Assembly (NCBI GenBank): GCA_035771165.1
Contig: JAWNZC010000338.1
Span: 930,001 to 994,000, forward strand
Reading direction: 5' to 3'
Length of the DNA stretch: 64,000 nucleotides
Origin: Paragorgia papillata
Taxonomy: Eukaryota; Cnidaria; Anthozoa; Scleralcyonacea; Coralliidae
Shown: positions 44,703 to 56,001 of the stretch, piece by piece
Layout: each line of letters begins with the position of its first letter
How positions within the stretch are numbered: the first letter of the stretch is position 1
Made by a program: the position numbers and the translations under genes
Notes under the pieces: generated by a model
The model's input: the letters and a program-made list of their open reading frames with translations, nothing else
Database searches by the model: none
What the model was told of the DNA's origin: nothing

Positions 44703-45160
44703 TCATTTATTTATTTAGTCGCTTTGTTGTATACGAGTATAAAACAGTAAACGTTTTAAATAAAAACGCCAAACGATGTCAAATTGACAAAGTCAATCTG
44801 CACCTCTCAACACCCCGACAATATAGATGTCAACACCCAATAAAATTACGATATTGTAATAATATATTATAGCAATAAACGCTTGAATATATCTACAATC
44901 TTATACAAAGTTTCAGTTGTTGTCCTTTTGCCTTCTTGCAATAAAATAATAGCCTGATTTCGCTCAATATAAAAACTTGAGATCTAATCGAATATAATTT
45001 GCATGAAATGCGCCGGTATCTATGTGCCGTGGGGGTTGTTTTGATTCGCGTGTTCTCATTGGCTATGTAATTATAACCTGGCCAATCACAACAAAGTACC
45101 CGAACAAAATTGTTGCTAGGGAAACCGAACTTGGAATTTTCAATCCAGCTCGTAGCGCGT
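44703..45160. other. No gene seen
   Basis: AT-rich intergenic DNA. The 109-residue minus-strand frame (44893-45222) partly covers the dispersed GC-rich repeat and is not convincing. Confidence 0.5.
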
Positions 45161-45167
45161 GAAATAG

Positions 45168-45232
45168 TAGCCTGCGAGCCGGCTCTTGGGTAGGAGCGGG
45201 AGGTGAGATTAAGAGCCTGCACGCATAGCTAT
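45168..45232. repeat. GC-rich dispersed repeat, inverted copy
   Basis: TAGCCTGCGAGCCGGCTC to GCCTGCACGCATAG is the reverse complement of the unit at 42394, diverged in the middle. Confidence 0.6.
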
Positions 45233-45839
45233 CAAATTTGAGTGCCGCCCATCTAACGGGTTGTCAAAAGCGACCAATCACAAACCAGACACGCAATGTA
45301 AACAAAGAAAACGGTTTTACTTCCTCGCCAGACTAATACGCTAATGAAATATTATTTGGAACAATGGTTCGCACATTTGGACAGTATAACAAGTTTTATA
45401 AAACGCAGAATCTTGAACTCTACATCAAATAGTGAAAGCTCATTCAGCATATAACAACATACGTACACAATATATTTCTACGATGCGTAGTTCTGAAATT
45501 ACTAGTCATCTTGTTCCACAAATGACAAGATAATGATATGCCGTATAGCCGCCGTGCCACTTCGGTACGTCGTGTCGGACTTTTTCCTATCTCTATATAT
45601 TTTCACATATCGAGTGGAAGAACTGAAAAGAAGGAGCCGGAGTCTTTCAGACTTAATTAACTTTGCCTGGCCATAGGAACTTCAGTCATATAAATAATAA
45701 TTAAGTTGGAATACAAAAAATATTCTGTGGTATCCCGCGAGCTTTATAACAACAAATCATTTGATAGGCATGCAAGATTTAATAATGCTATCGGTTTTCT
45801 ATTCACAACTGTTGAATTTGGTAAATCCGTAAATGCCAT
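45233..45839. other. No gene seen
   Basis: Intergenic DNA with a few short frames and no recognisable element. Confidence 0.45.
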
Positions 45840-46425
45840 CAGTCCTGGCCGGTACAAAAAGCTGTGTGTATTGCAGGCGAATGGTGTTTCGAACCTTATC
45901 GTTTGTTTTATAGAAATAATATTTTCTCAATTGTAGGAAGTTGTCCTTTGATACAAAATTTTCAATTAATTGACTTGTACTTATCCATGAGAGGACGATT
46001 TGCTTTCACACTAAAGTGTTTAACAACCGTGGCAAAGCGAAAAGGTGGTGAAATTTTTGGAACGAATCTGAAATGCTGACATTTCGAGCAAAGCTCTTCA
46101 CCAGAGTATTTACTTTGATAAAGGACTCCCCTCGAAACGTCAGTATTTCGTTTCAAAACTATTCGGGTCTATCGATCTGGGTCTATCCTAATAATATGAT
46201 TTTAATACGGTTCGTACAACTCTTGATAAATGATCAAAGATATTAAAAATATTTACCTGATGAAAATATCTTTCAGACACAAATGCACTTAATATTTTAC
46301 AAATTACCAGCAGTCTATTAATATATGGTTGTACGTCAACAATCAGCATCTCGTCCAATCAGTAAGCTGCGTCCCAATTTGGAACGCTACTACTAAAAAA
46401 AAGCAATACTATACGCGTGCCATTC
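45840..46425. repeat. Diverged dispersed repeat, copy 1 (pair with 51340-51900)
   Basis: The landmarks TTTGCTTTCACACTAAAGTG, GAAATTTTTGGAACGAAT, CATTTCGAGCAAAGCTCTTC and CAATCAGTAAGCT are shared in the same order with 51340-51900. It probably belongs to a transposable-element family ending in the GC-rich ACGCGTGCAGGCTC unit. Confidence 0.65.
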
Positions 46426-46480
46426 TCGTCCCCAGAGCCTCTCCCGTGCTGGCGCGCGTTAAAAGGCTCTGGGGCAATCC
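46418..46480. repeat. Inverted copy of the CCAGAGCC...GGCTCTGG palindrome
   Basis: TACGCGTGCCATTCTCGTCC to AAGGCTCTGGGG is the reverse complement of the palindromic unit at 42335-42395 (also 47163-47222), suggesting the B segment starts or ends at such palindromes. Confidence 0.6.
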
Positions 46481-46691
46481 ATATATCATCGCGATCTGAT
46501 TGGTTGTTCAAATTCAAAGGCCTATATAACGATGGAGCTTAGTGAATGTTTATAAATAAACAGTATTTGAGACACGAAAACTGACAACGAAGCACAATTC
46601 TAATCATAGTTCTAATCCGAACAATTTAATCGAACATTTTTCAAAGCAATCAACCGTTTCCCATTATATAATTAAATCAAACACAGAAGAC

Positions 46692-47563
46692 AGACAGCAA
46701 TTTGAAATCGATAGGCCGACACAGCACACTGCTGGCTGTTCGTGCATGGTACATATTAATAAGAATCTCATTGAAATATACACGTCAAATATAAACGAAC
46801 GGTGCAACATATTAAAGAGAACTACCTTCACTAAAAGAAGCCGTAAATACGAAGAAATTCCGACGCGGCTCTAGTATTGCCAAGCTCTGAAGCGAACTCG
46901 TAAATTTTAATGCCTTTTGCCCCGCCGAATAAACGTGGCGATGAGCTACACTCAGCAGGGACCTTCTTCGAACGGAATATACCACAATCAGAATTGTTCC
47001 AAAGTCAAACGAGTCAATACGAGACAGCCAAACCGCCAGAATCGAAAACGAAAGGAAAATTATATTGCAAACAACTGCCGATGATCTCGTGTCCAACTCC
47101 CAAACCGCAAACTTAAACGCATGCGCTTTAGAAAGAACACCAAAGAATCTTGGTGTTCCGGTTTGGATTCCCCCAGAGCCTTTTCAGCGCGCCAGCACGG
47201 GAGAGGCTCTGGGGACGAGAATGTACGCGTGCAGGCTCTCCTTCTCCTCCTCTCCCCAATCCCCCAAAGGAGAGCCGGCTCGCAGGCTAGTGAAATAGCT
47301 GTAGAAAACCTCAAAATTTTCACATAAAAACCCCGAAACTCGGATGGCAACCGGCCTAGTCGTCTTTGTCGAAGTCTAAGCTACATTTCTGTAGCGGTTG
47401 CCTGCTTGTAACACGAAATGCCATCAAAGGTGTTTTCCAGGCACTTTTATTGAGGTTGGCCGGCCGGCGGCCGTCTATTGAGAGTTTCAGTTCCTAGGTC
47501 GTTTAATATTTCTGATCCTAGTGACGCGAATTCCGAAGGAATAGATATAAACGACACCAACGT
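46692..47563 (+). repeat. Segment B, source copy
   Basis: See B' (41863-42731). In this copy the coding frame continues past ACACCAACGTC into the exon described at 47480, so this is the original context. Confidence 0.8.
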
Positions 47564-47682
47564 CAGTTTAGAAGACGACGAGGAAAGCATCAATATTAAT
47601 ACCACAGCCCACAGGGGAGACGTTTAATGATGTGAATGCTATCCTTCAAGACATTCTTGAACAGAAAACGGAGACAAACAGA
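47480..47682 (+). pseudogene. Exon a of a multi-exon gene of unknown function, frameshifted
   Basis: Reading from about 47480, a protein-like frame (RVSVPRSFNISDPSDANSEG, then SLEDDEESININTTA) meets a stop at about 47625 unless one base is discounted near CCCACAGGGGAG. It then continues as ETFNDVNAILQDILEQKTET up to the splice donor A|GTAAGT at 47683. The first exon start is unclear. Acidic, Ser/Asn-rich protein, no known domain. Confidence 0.4.
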
Positions 47683-47775
47683 GTAAGTTGTGCGAAAAAT
47701 TTATTGATAGTTAAATTTGTTATTCAAATATATTACTTTATTGAGTTAAAACGCAAACCACTTTGACCTTTACAG

Positions 47776-47941
47776 AGATTAGATGAACAGAAAGAAGCCA
47801 ATGACAAGCAGCGCGCCTCGCCGCCTCTATGAAAACGCGGTCCTGAGGAAGAGTCGTTGGCGCGCCAACTTCAGTGGCAAGAAAATACTCAAGGCAGCTC
47901 GTCCATTCAAACGACAGAGAAAAGTGCCCATGGATCTTAAG
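47776..47941 (+). pseudogene. Exon b of the same gene, with an in-frame stop
   Basis: The acceptor TTTACAG (47769-47775) is followed by RLDEQKEANDKQRASPPL, then TGA, then KRGPEEESLARQLQWQENTQ in the same frame: one base change (for example from CGA) would explain the stop. A donor-like G|GTTTGT stands at 47942. Together with the shift in exon a this points to a decaying gene, or to assembly errors. The overlapping 61-residue frame from 47783 is an alternative. Confidence 0.4.
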
Positions 47942-48224
47942 GTTTGTAGAGCATTGCGCCTTTTTTAATTCAATACCTGTCGACTTGATAAGACCTCGTT
48001 AATGTGGGTGATCCTGGCAATTATTTTGTCCTTATAAAACTTTTTATGTGCTCATTTTAAATCTGGATAAAGTCCGTCCCTCCTAAGATTATGGTTCACC
48101 GCTTCACTTGCGGTTTCGAAACTAATTAACATATAACTTACTGGCGCGAAATATTGATATTAACTTATTGTATCTATACCTGAGCCGGCCCCATTAGTAT
48201 TTCGCTCTAGACGATTTTACTTGT

Positions 48225-50110
48225 CAAAGGAAAATCTGATCATGTTTCGTCTGAATCCACACAAATTCTCTATTATGTATACATTAAAACTAAATAATTA
48301 CACTTAAATGTGTCATCTCTTAGTGTGCTGCCAATTATATGTTTCATGATAAACTACTGTAATTCGATATTGCAATGATAATCTGGTTCGTGTCCTGATG
48401 TTTCGTCGGAATGCACACAGATTGTTATTTGTATACAGCTGTACATTAATACTAAATAATTAAATTTGTCATCTCTTAGGATACACATTGATATATGTAA
48501 TATGTTTATGATAAACTAATTCTATATTACAAGATAATCTGGCTCGTGTTCTAATGTTTCGTCTGAATGCACACATATTGTCTATTGTACATTAAAATTA
48601 AATAATTAAATTTAGTAACCTCTTAGGGTTAAACATTTAAATATGTTTTAATAATCAACTAATTTTATGTTGCAATGATAATCTGGCTCGTGTCCTGATG
48701 TTTCGTCTGAATGCACACAGATTGTCTATTGTAATTAAAACTAAATAATTAAATTTGTCATTTCTTAGGATGCACATTTTATTTATGTGTTTATAATAAA
48801 CTAATTTTATGTTGCAATGATAATCGGGCTTGTGTCCTGATGTTTCATCTAAATGCACACAGATTGTCTATTTTACAGCTGACTACATTAAAACTAAATA
48901 ATTAAATTTGTCATTTCTTAGGATACCCATTTATGTGTTTTTGATAAACTAATTTTATATTGCAATGATAATCTGGCTCGTGTCCTGATGTTTTGTCTGA
49001 ATGTACACAGATTGTCTATTGTACATTAAATAATTAAATTTAGTAACCTCTTAGGATACACATTTAAATATGTTTTAATAATCAACTAATTTTATGTTGC
49101 AATGATAATCTGGCTCGTGTCCTGATGTTTCATCTGAATGCACACAGATTGTCTATTGTACATTAAAACTAAATAATTAAATTTGTCATTTCTTAGGATG
49201 CACATTTATTTATATGTTTATAATAAACTAATTTTATGTTGCAATGATAATCTGGCTGGTGTCCTGATGTTTCATCTGAATGCACACAGATTGTCTATTG
49301 TATACAGCTGACTACATTAAAACTAAATAATTACACTTGTCATTTCTTAGGATACACATTTATATATGTTTATGAAAAACTAATTTTATATTGCAATGAT
49401 AATCTGGCTCGTGTCCTGATGTTTCGTCGGAATGCACACAGATTGTCTATTGTACATTAAAACTAAATAATTAAATTTAGTCACCTCTTAGGATGTATAT
49501 GTTTTAATAATAAACTAATTTTATGTTGAAATGATAATCTGGCTCGTGTCCTGATGTTTCGTCTGAATGCACACAGATTGTCTATTGTACATTAAAACTG
49601 AATAATTAAATTTGTCATTTCTTAGGATGCACATTTATATGTTCATAATAAACTAATTTTATGTTGCAATGATAATCTGGCTCGTGTCCTGATGTTTCGT
49701 CTGAATGGACACAGATTGTCTATTGTACATTAAAACTATATAATTAAATTTGCCATTTCTGAGGATGCACATGTATATGTTTTAATAATAAACTAATTTT
49801 ATGTTGCAATGATAATCTGGCTCGTGTCCTGATGTTTCGTCTGAATGCACACAGATTGTTTATTGTATACATGCAGCTGTACATTAAAACTAAATTAATT
49901 GATACATTGATATATGTTTATAATAAACTAATTATATGTTGCAATGATAATCTGGCTCGTATTCTGATGTTTCGTCTGAATGCACATACAGATTGTCTAT
50001 TGTACACATTAAAACCAAATAATTAAATTTAGTCATCTCTTAGGATGCACATTTATAAATTTATGATAAACTTAAATTCTATATTGCAATGATAATCTCG
50101 CTCGCATGGT
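48225..50110. repeat. Minisatellite, about 13 units of 130-160 bp
   Basis: The unit contains GATAATCTGGCTCGTGTCC, TGATGTTTCGTCTGAATGC, ACACAGATTGTCTATTGTAC and ATTAAAACTAAATAATTAAA, then a variable TTTATATATG part. Units start near 48232 (degenerate), 48378, 48531, 48678, 48824, 48967, 49105, 49244, 49400, 49534, 49671, 49812, 49944 and 50087 (degenerate). Edge units are the most diverged. It lies in what appears to be the intron between exons b and c. Confidence 0.85.
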
Positions 50111-50215
50111 TTCCTCTAAGAAACAGTGAACTTATCCAATTAATAAATATTTTCGCTAGGAAATCAAATGTGTATTGCTATAAGTTTTAATATGCCTTTT
50201 AGTTTTAGAGGCCGT

Positions 50216-50519
50216 GAAAATTCATTTTAGATCAACCGCTCGAACCAAAGTAGGAAAGTCAAGTAAACGACCTCCAAAAGATGCTCCCCAATGGTCAATA
50301 AAGCCAACAGAACGGCTTTCTCAGGATAGACGTTGTGCAACACCACAAAATGGAACTTCTCACCGTGGTGCTCGAACTCGTGGAGGTCGCAGTAGCAGCC
50401 AGCCAAGAACTGGGACAACTGGGAGGCGAAACGTGAACAGTCAGTCAACTTCCAGAACAACAGCACCCAGAGAAATAAACTACACAGCACAGGATGTTGT
50501 GTCTGCAATCTTGAATTAA
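50216..50519 (+). CDS. Exon c candidate: Arg/Ser/Thr-rich C-terminus
   Basis: After an acceptor-like CATTTTAG (50223-50230) an open frame reads about 96 residues (STARTKVGKSSKRPPKDAPQ, later RGARTRGGRSSSQPRTGTTG) and ends in QDVVSAILN. Basic, low-complexity, probably disordered, with a short hydrophobic end. It could be the last exon of the gene with exons a and b. No homology recognised. Confidence 0.4.
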
Positions 50520-50644
50520 TGAATATTGTTAGTAAATGACAACAGAACTCATACTGTAGTTAACATTTTAGTCGATTCTTATTGTTCTTTTTAGCGATGT
50601 GTATCCTTTACACTCCTACGATGGCCAGACTAAACCGAGTAAAT

Positions 50645-50750
50645 TATATTGTTGATTACAAATTCATGGTATCTAACTAGATAGTGACATCAAGAACGAG
50701 GTCGCTATCTGTTTTGATGCCTTGACCATGAATTTATGATGAGCAATATA
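50645..50750. repeat. Foldback hairpin, 106 bp
   Basis: TATATTGTTGATTACAAATT pairs imperfectly with AATTTATGATGAGCAATATA. Inner arms ATAGTGAC/GTCGCTAT flank ATCAAGAACGAG. Confidence 0.6.
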
Positions 50751-51159
50751 GTTGCCCAATTCGTGGGAACCTTGACACAACCATCTCGAGTAAGGTACGA
50801 CAGGAGCATTTGCAAACGAGGAGAGACCAATCTGAAGGCAGTGCGCGCTGGGTGAAGCAGTGCCCTCATACGAGAAAAATGCATAGAAAATGTGGAACTT
50901 ATATTAATCAATGCGCATGTGCCAAACCAAGGCCTCCCACATTCGCTAATTGCATGGTATCTAAATCGAGTTGGTTAGCTCCCTCCTTCAAATATGAAAA
51001 GTTGCCGTTCTTGCATAGAAAATATCTTTTGTATTTTCTTCATGAATTATTGCTATAAACTCAACGGGTTTTTTTTTTTAGTATTTTATGACTTTTCAAA
51101 CTTTCAGAATTGTGTAAAATCTTCTCCCAAAATGCAGGAAATGCCATTTTAGAGACTCT

Positions 51160-51260
51160 AGATTTCAAAAATTTCCGGGGGAGCATGCCCCCGGACCCCC
51201 CAAGAAGTTTCCCCCGTTGCCGCCAAGGATCGATTATATCGGGATTTTCGCACAAGCATC
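51160..51260. repeat. GC-rich repeat GGGGGAGCATGCCCCC
   Basis: The palindrome GGGGGAGCATGCCCCCGGAC in AT-rich surroundings resembles a terminus of a dispersed element. Only one copy in the window. Confidence 0.45.
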
Positions 51261-51339
51261 TCTTCGTTTGTGAAAGCGTGCTGCGTGAAAGTAAAGATTG
51301 AAAAATTCAAGAGAATGAGACAACGTCTAGGTGGCAATA

Positions 51340-51900
51340 CAAAAAGCTGTAATGTACGTGTTGAAGCCGAAATGTATTTCGAACCGTTTCGAACCTTATC
51401 CTTTGTTTTGAAAATAATATTTTCTCGTTAATAATAAATTTTCAATTAATTGACTTACCACAAGAGGACGATTTGCTTTCACACTAAAGTGTTTAACAAC
51501 CATGGCGAAGCGAAGAGGTGGTGAAATTTTTGGAACGAATTTAAAATGCTGACATTTCGAGCAAAGCTCTTCACCACAGTATTTTAATATTTTGATGAAG
51601 GACTCGATCCCCTCGATCAGTACTTCGTTCCAAAACAATTTGCCTGTATCCTAATTAATCAACCTGAATATGATTGCGGTTCGTACAACCCTTGATATAA
51701 AACGGTCAAATATATTAAGAATATTTACCTGATAGCATAATATCTTTTTACACAAATGCATTTAATAATTACGAATTACCAGCAGTCTACAACCACAAGC
51801 CTCAAGCTACAAAGCTACGTCATCAACCATCGTCTCGTCCAATCAGTAAGCTACGTCCCAATTTGGAACGCCACTACTCAAATAACAATACTACGCGTGC
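51340..51900. repeat. Diverged dispersed repeat, copy 2
   Basis: Pairs with 45840-46425, with shared landmarks and indels. It continues directly into the GC-rich unit at 51893-51957. Confidence 0.65.
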
Positions 51901-51957
51901 AGGCTCTCCTTCTCCTCCTCTCCCCATCCCCCCAAAAGAGAGCCGGCTCGCAGGCTA
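51893..51957. repeat. GC-rich dispersed repeat, copy at end of 51340 element
   Basis: CGCGTGCAGGCTCTCCTTCT to GAGAGCCGGCTCGCAGGC, as at 42394. Confidence 0.65.
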
Positions 51958-52295
51958 ATAAAATTTGGGATACCAGTACAGTAAGTATAAAGGAAACAAG
52001 AGTGTTTGTTAAAAAATTGGGGGGGAAATTAAAACCCCAAGGATGATAGTTGTATCCAATTGACCCAGATAATTGCTACACAGAACAGTTATAGAAGTTT
52101 ACAGTAATACTGCAGAATGCAAAACATTAAACCACGGGAAATGCATCATAAGGTTATAGAATGGGAAAAATTGGGGAGGGAAATCACTAACCACTAAACA
52201 ACAAATAATGTTGATTTCTCACCTCACGCTTTTCTCCAGTTGTAACGAATCACGCGTTGCACAGCACAACCAAATCCTTCTTTGTTGTAAACATC

Positions 52296-52424
<129 letters not shown>

Positions 52425-53250
52425 CTTTATTTGATGAGGGTAGACATTCATTACTGGTGACCCAGTAGTTTACATAATGGCCCTACTAAAATAATTAAAT
52501 AATACAAAATTGAAAAATATATATATTAAGCCCGGTTCCCACTTGGTCGCCGCCACCGTGCCGCAGTGGTCAATTTGACTGCACTACACCACATGGACCA
52601 CCACGACCTGGTCCTAGAATTGACTACTTAAATAATAACTAATTAATAAGTACGCGAAATATCGAAATGTTCTAAAGCAATGTTGTTTTTTCCAAGAGGT
52701 CACTCTGTATCTTATCTAGAAAACCCTTATGAGATGTTATATTTCTTACAGACAGGTCAGTGTCATTCCAAAGGCGAATGGAACTGACCTGGAAGGTTTT
52801 ACATCGTGACATTCTTTTAAAAGAAGGCATGGCAATAGTATTTCTATTTGAAGTTCTGGTGTTATGCTTATGACAGTCCTTTAGATATCTAATATATGAT
52901 GTGAAATAGTCCGGACAATGTTTAAGACTAATTTTGTGTAGCGTATTTAGCTTCCTAGTACGTATGATGTCATCAACAGGAAGCCATCCCAATTTAGAAA
53001 ATAATTTAACAGAATTGTCGAAAAAATTAGCCTGAAGTATTACTCTTGCACAACGCTTTTGAATCTTAAGAAGTCTTTCTAGCTGTTCATGTGAGCAATT
53101 ACCCCAGACGGTACAACAATATTCTAAAATAGGCTTAATAAGAGCGTTATACAACAGTTTCTTACACTGAATAGTCAAATGATCTTTTGCTCTCTTAAGA
53201 AGGCAAACTCCAGAGTTTAACTTCCTGATAAGATAGTCAATAGATAAGAT
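52425..53250 (-). mobile_element. 5'-truncated non-LTR retrotransposon (CR1/L2/jockey-like)
   Basis: The minus strand holds the last part of a reverse-transcriptase ORF (52672-53250), a 3' UTR of about 245 bases ending in ATAAAGTT, and the trinucleotide tail. The 5' part is missing beyond about 53250, as is usual for such elements. Confidence 0.8.
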
Positions 53251-53262
53251 AATATACGCCAA
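52672..53262 (-). pseudogene. Reverse transcriptase C-terminal fragment
   Basis: About 190 residues without internal stop. The order of motifs is that of the thumb and C-terminal region of LINE reverse transcriptases: YLIRKLNSGVCLLKRAKDHL, then LYNALIKPILEYCCTVWGNC, then LERLLKIQKRCARVIL, then LGWLPVDDIIRTRKLNTLHK, then an Arg/Thr-rich NTRTSNRNTIAMPSF and LWNDTDLSVR. The catalytic YADD region and the endonuclease are absent, so it is a dead-on-arrival copy. The frame still being open implies a rather young insertion. Confidence 0.85.
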
Positions 53263-53529
53263 ATAAAGAACAATCTGATCATATTAATTGTCTATGATAA
53301 CCACGAATTGTTCTCGTATTTTTCTGACCATCCGGTTTATCAATTCTGGATCAACTGTGACGAGTTTTCAAAAGTTTTTGCGCATCTAGTCCACTGGGCA
53401 GAGTTCATTCCTCGTCTGCGGTGAGGTGCAAATAATTTATCAATTTTAGCGTTAGGACCATGATGCTTTGCGGTACCTGTCTTTAACAATACCAAAGTTA
53501 ACCACTTTAAAATTGATACAGTATACCAT

Positions 53530-53790
53530 AATTTCTCTACTAACCCCCCCCCCCCCATCTCTTTTAAGCCCCTCCTTCTAATAAGCCTTCTCTTCTGGAA
53601 GCAGAAAATAACTAAGCCCCCCTCTCTCAATTAAGCCTACTCCCCTTACCGAATTAGTTGATAAAGAGAGGAGAATCAGACTTTTTCTACTTATTTGAAA
53701 CAAGCCCCCCCCCCCTCTCTAATAAGCCCCCGCTCTATTAAGACCCCCCTCCTCAAAGTAGCTTGAAAAAAATAAGTCCCCTGGGGGCTT
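53530..53790. repeat. C-rich minisatellite (AATAAGCCCCCCTCT)
   Basis: Irregular units of AAGCCCCCCTC with TCTAATAAG linkers and poly-C runs of 9-12 bases (53545-53556, 53705-53714). Confidence 0.75.
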
Positions 53791-55149
53791 AAAAGTCAAC
53801 TAAACCTTTTGAAGTTATATTTTCTTCTGAAAGAGTTATCATCTGACTTAGCAAAAGTAAAGAAAAATATGAGTTTCGAGATAAAGAAAATAATTTATCA
53901 GCGAAGCCTTCTTAGGTCCTCTTGAAGCATGACCGCGTTTCTAGGAGAACGGGTACTCTATTGTCTTTGACGTCATACCAGTAAAACCCACCAATCACCA
54001 ACACCGCTGCCAAACGTTTGGCAACGGTGTTCCAATCACCTTGCATGTTATTTGTTACCCGTATGACATATATGGCAAGGTACGTACTAGTACCAGTCTT
54101 TATTTCGACGCGGTCGTCGTGCACACGAGTTCAGCAAAAGGAGAAAAACCTCAAACTTAGACAGTTCATAAAAGTTGAACCGAGTGACTGATTTCAATTA
54201 TTTCTTCGTTTTTGATTGAGCTTTCCCGACTTTAACGGAACAGTAGAAATGAAACGTATAGTTGCCTTTAATAGAGAAATTACGGTATAAGACGCGATTG
54301 ACCAAGAGCTGATTGCCAAGTGCATTCATGTGACAATAATTTATAGGTTCGAACGCGTACTGTACGAAAGAAAGCCTATAAATATACGTTCCCAAGGTAA
54401 ACATTTAAATTTCACGTTAACATAATATAATATGCGTTGACGGGTGGTGCACAGGCTTAATTAGGTGGGGCTATATACTCGTGCCGGTACGAGGTTGCTT
54501 GCCTACCTCATGTTTCCTAACTTTAATTACTTTCTAGTTTCCGAGTCGAATCAGTTCGAGTCCAAGGCGCGTACTCTCCGCGCGTGGTTCTGTAGGGAGC
54601 TTATTAGTATTAATTGGGACTTAAGCAAGCACAACGCGAACGTCACCACGACGACCCAAATACAATAGTATTTTTCAACCAATTAAACAAAGCGTTGAAT
54701 AATTTGCTGTCCCAAGAGTAATCGCAACGCCGTCTTCGTTGCACATACAACGTCAACTGAAGCGTTTTCAAAGAAGCGTTGTGGCAAAGAACAGCAAAAG
54801 TTGTTAGTTTTCTTAAGCGTTAATCTATCATATACGTCCTGTTGTCGAACTAATGGTTGCTTTTTAAAGGTCGTACAAAATACTTCTCAAACTCATTAAT
54901 AATTCATATAGGAAAATACAAAAGAAATTAATGTTTAATCAGTGTTTTGAAACTGGAGGAAGAACCATCTTGAAAGCAGGTGGCGGATTTGAATATCTCC
55001 CAGGGGACAGCGGGGCTGATTGAAATATTCATTTCAAGGTACTAGTACCTTTCAAATAATTCAAGGTACCTTTTCGTTCAAAAATATACCCAGTCTACCA
55101 AAAATATACACAGTAAAACAAATTGAACAACACGTTTGCAATTCTTAAG
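53791..55149. other. No gene seen
   Basis: Intergenic DNA. The only marked feature is a palindrome AACACCGCTGCCAAACG/CGTTTGGCAACGGTGTT at about 54000-54031. Short frames at 53912, 54198 and 54465 have no protein-like features. Confidence 0.5.
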
Positions 55150-55662
55150 TTCAAGTTAAGTCTCAAGTTCTTAATCCCTTCCCGATGAACATCTTTCATT
55201 TCGGCATCCAAAATTTGACGCAATCCACCAAACCTGTAGAAAAAAGTAGACAAATTATATATTAATCCGCCCTTTCCTATCCAAATGTCGCTTCAGTGCA
55301 GCAATTATTTGATATAACGTCTTTCCTGGATATCTCTGTCCTTTTTGGTCTCGTACTTCTTGCACAAACTTTCCCAACCAAAAGTTTATCGATTCTGCTT
55401 TCATTTCATTGAACGGTACATCTAAATCTTCAACAATGTCAAGTTTGGCTAATCGGAGACAGCTATATTCCTGAGAAGAATGTGTGTTATCTCGTTGGCT
55501 TTTCCAGTGTTCAAACAACTTGACCGCCCATTTATTCTTATACTCCGTCGATTTCGGAACCGCTGCAGCTAAAAGTTTACTTTCTTCTTCAAGGCTTCGA
55601 GCTCGACAAAAACGTTTATTTGGCTGAAAGACAACATCTTCATCGTTCTCTTCCATTGTCAC
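55150..55662 (-). pseudogene. Crypton/KIAA1958-like tyrosine-recombinase N-terminal fragment
   Basis: The minus-strand frame 55255-55662 (135 residues) reads an acidic start (MTMEENDEDVVFQPNKRF), then STEYKNKWAVKLFEHWKSQR, LRLAKLDIVEDLDVPFNEMK and GKTLYQIIAALKRHLDRKGR. This is the helical N-terminal (core-binding) region found in KIAA1958/ZMYM/QRICH1-type proteins derived from Crypton recombinases. The frame stops after GRINI, but in the next frame the family pattern continues (YRFGGLRQILDAEMKDVHRE, about 55165-55235), so a one-base shift is likely; a CTACAG acceptor-like string there allows an intron instead. The catalytic domain is absent. Confidence 0.6.
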
Positions 55663-55805
55663 GTTGCAACGCTATACTCTATGACTAACCTTAACATGCA
55701 AATTCAAAACCTCATTTGCAAATGTAAAAGTATTCTAGCGTATCGATGCTCAAATTTTTACGCCCCTAGGGAAATTAAATACACTGTGGTGAGTTTGAGA
55801 AGTCA

Positions 55806-55940
55806 GTTCAAATACTCGACGTCGGACTTTACCGGGATTCCAAAGCCCTCGTGCATTAAAAAGGCTCGCCTTCGGCTCGCCTTTTCAAAAAGCACTCGGA
55901 CTTTGAAATCCCGGTAAAGTCCTCCGTCTCGTATTTGAAC
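55806..55940. repeat. Foldback hairpin with GGCTCGCC-TTC-GGCTCGCC loop
   Basis: The ends GTTCAAATAC and GTATTTGAAC pair, as do CGGACTTTACCGGGATT and AATCCCGGTAAAGTCC; the apex equals that of the hairpin at 1071-1166 although the arms differ. Confidence 0.75.
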
Positions 55941-56001
55941 TATTACATAAAACATACAATACACGATATCCTGATCCACGGTTTCTTTTAAATGCAGTAC
56001 C

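Noticed and set aside
48225..50110. CRISPR-like array
   Set aside because: Units of 130-160 bases diverge along their whole length with no constant short repeat and unique spacers, and the genome is eukaryotic.
54340..54365. GGTTCGAACGC, possible tRNA B box
   Set aside because: No A box, acceptor stem or anticodon arm can be placed around it. No tRNA gene was found in the window.
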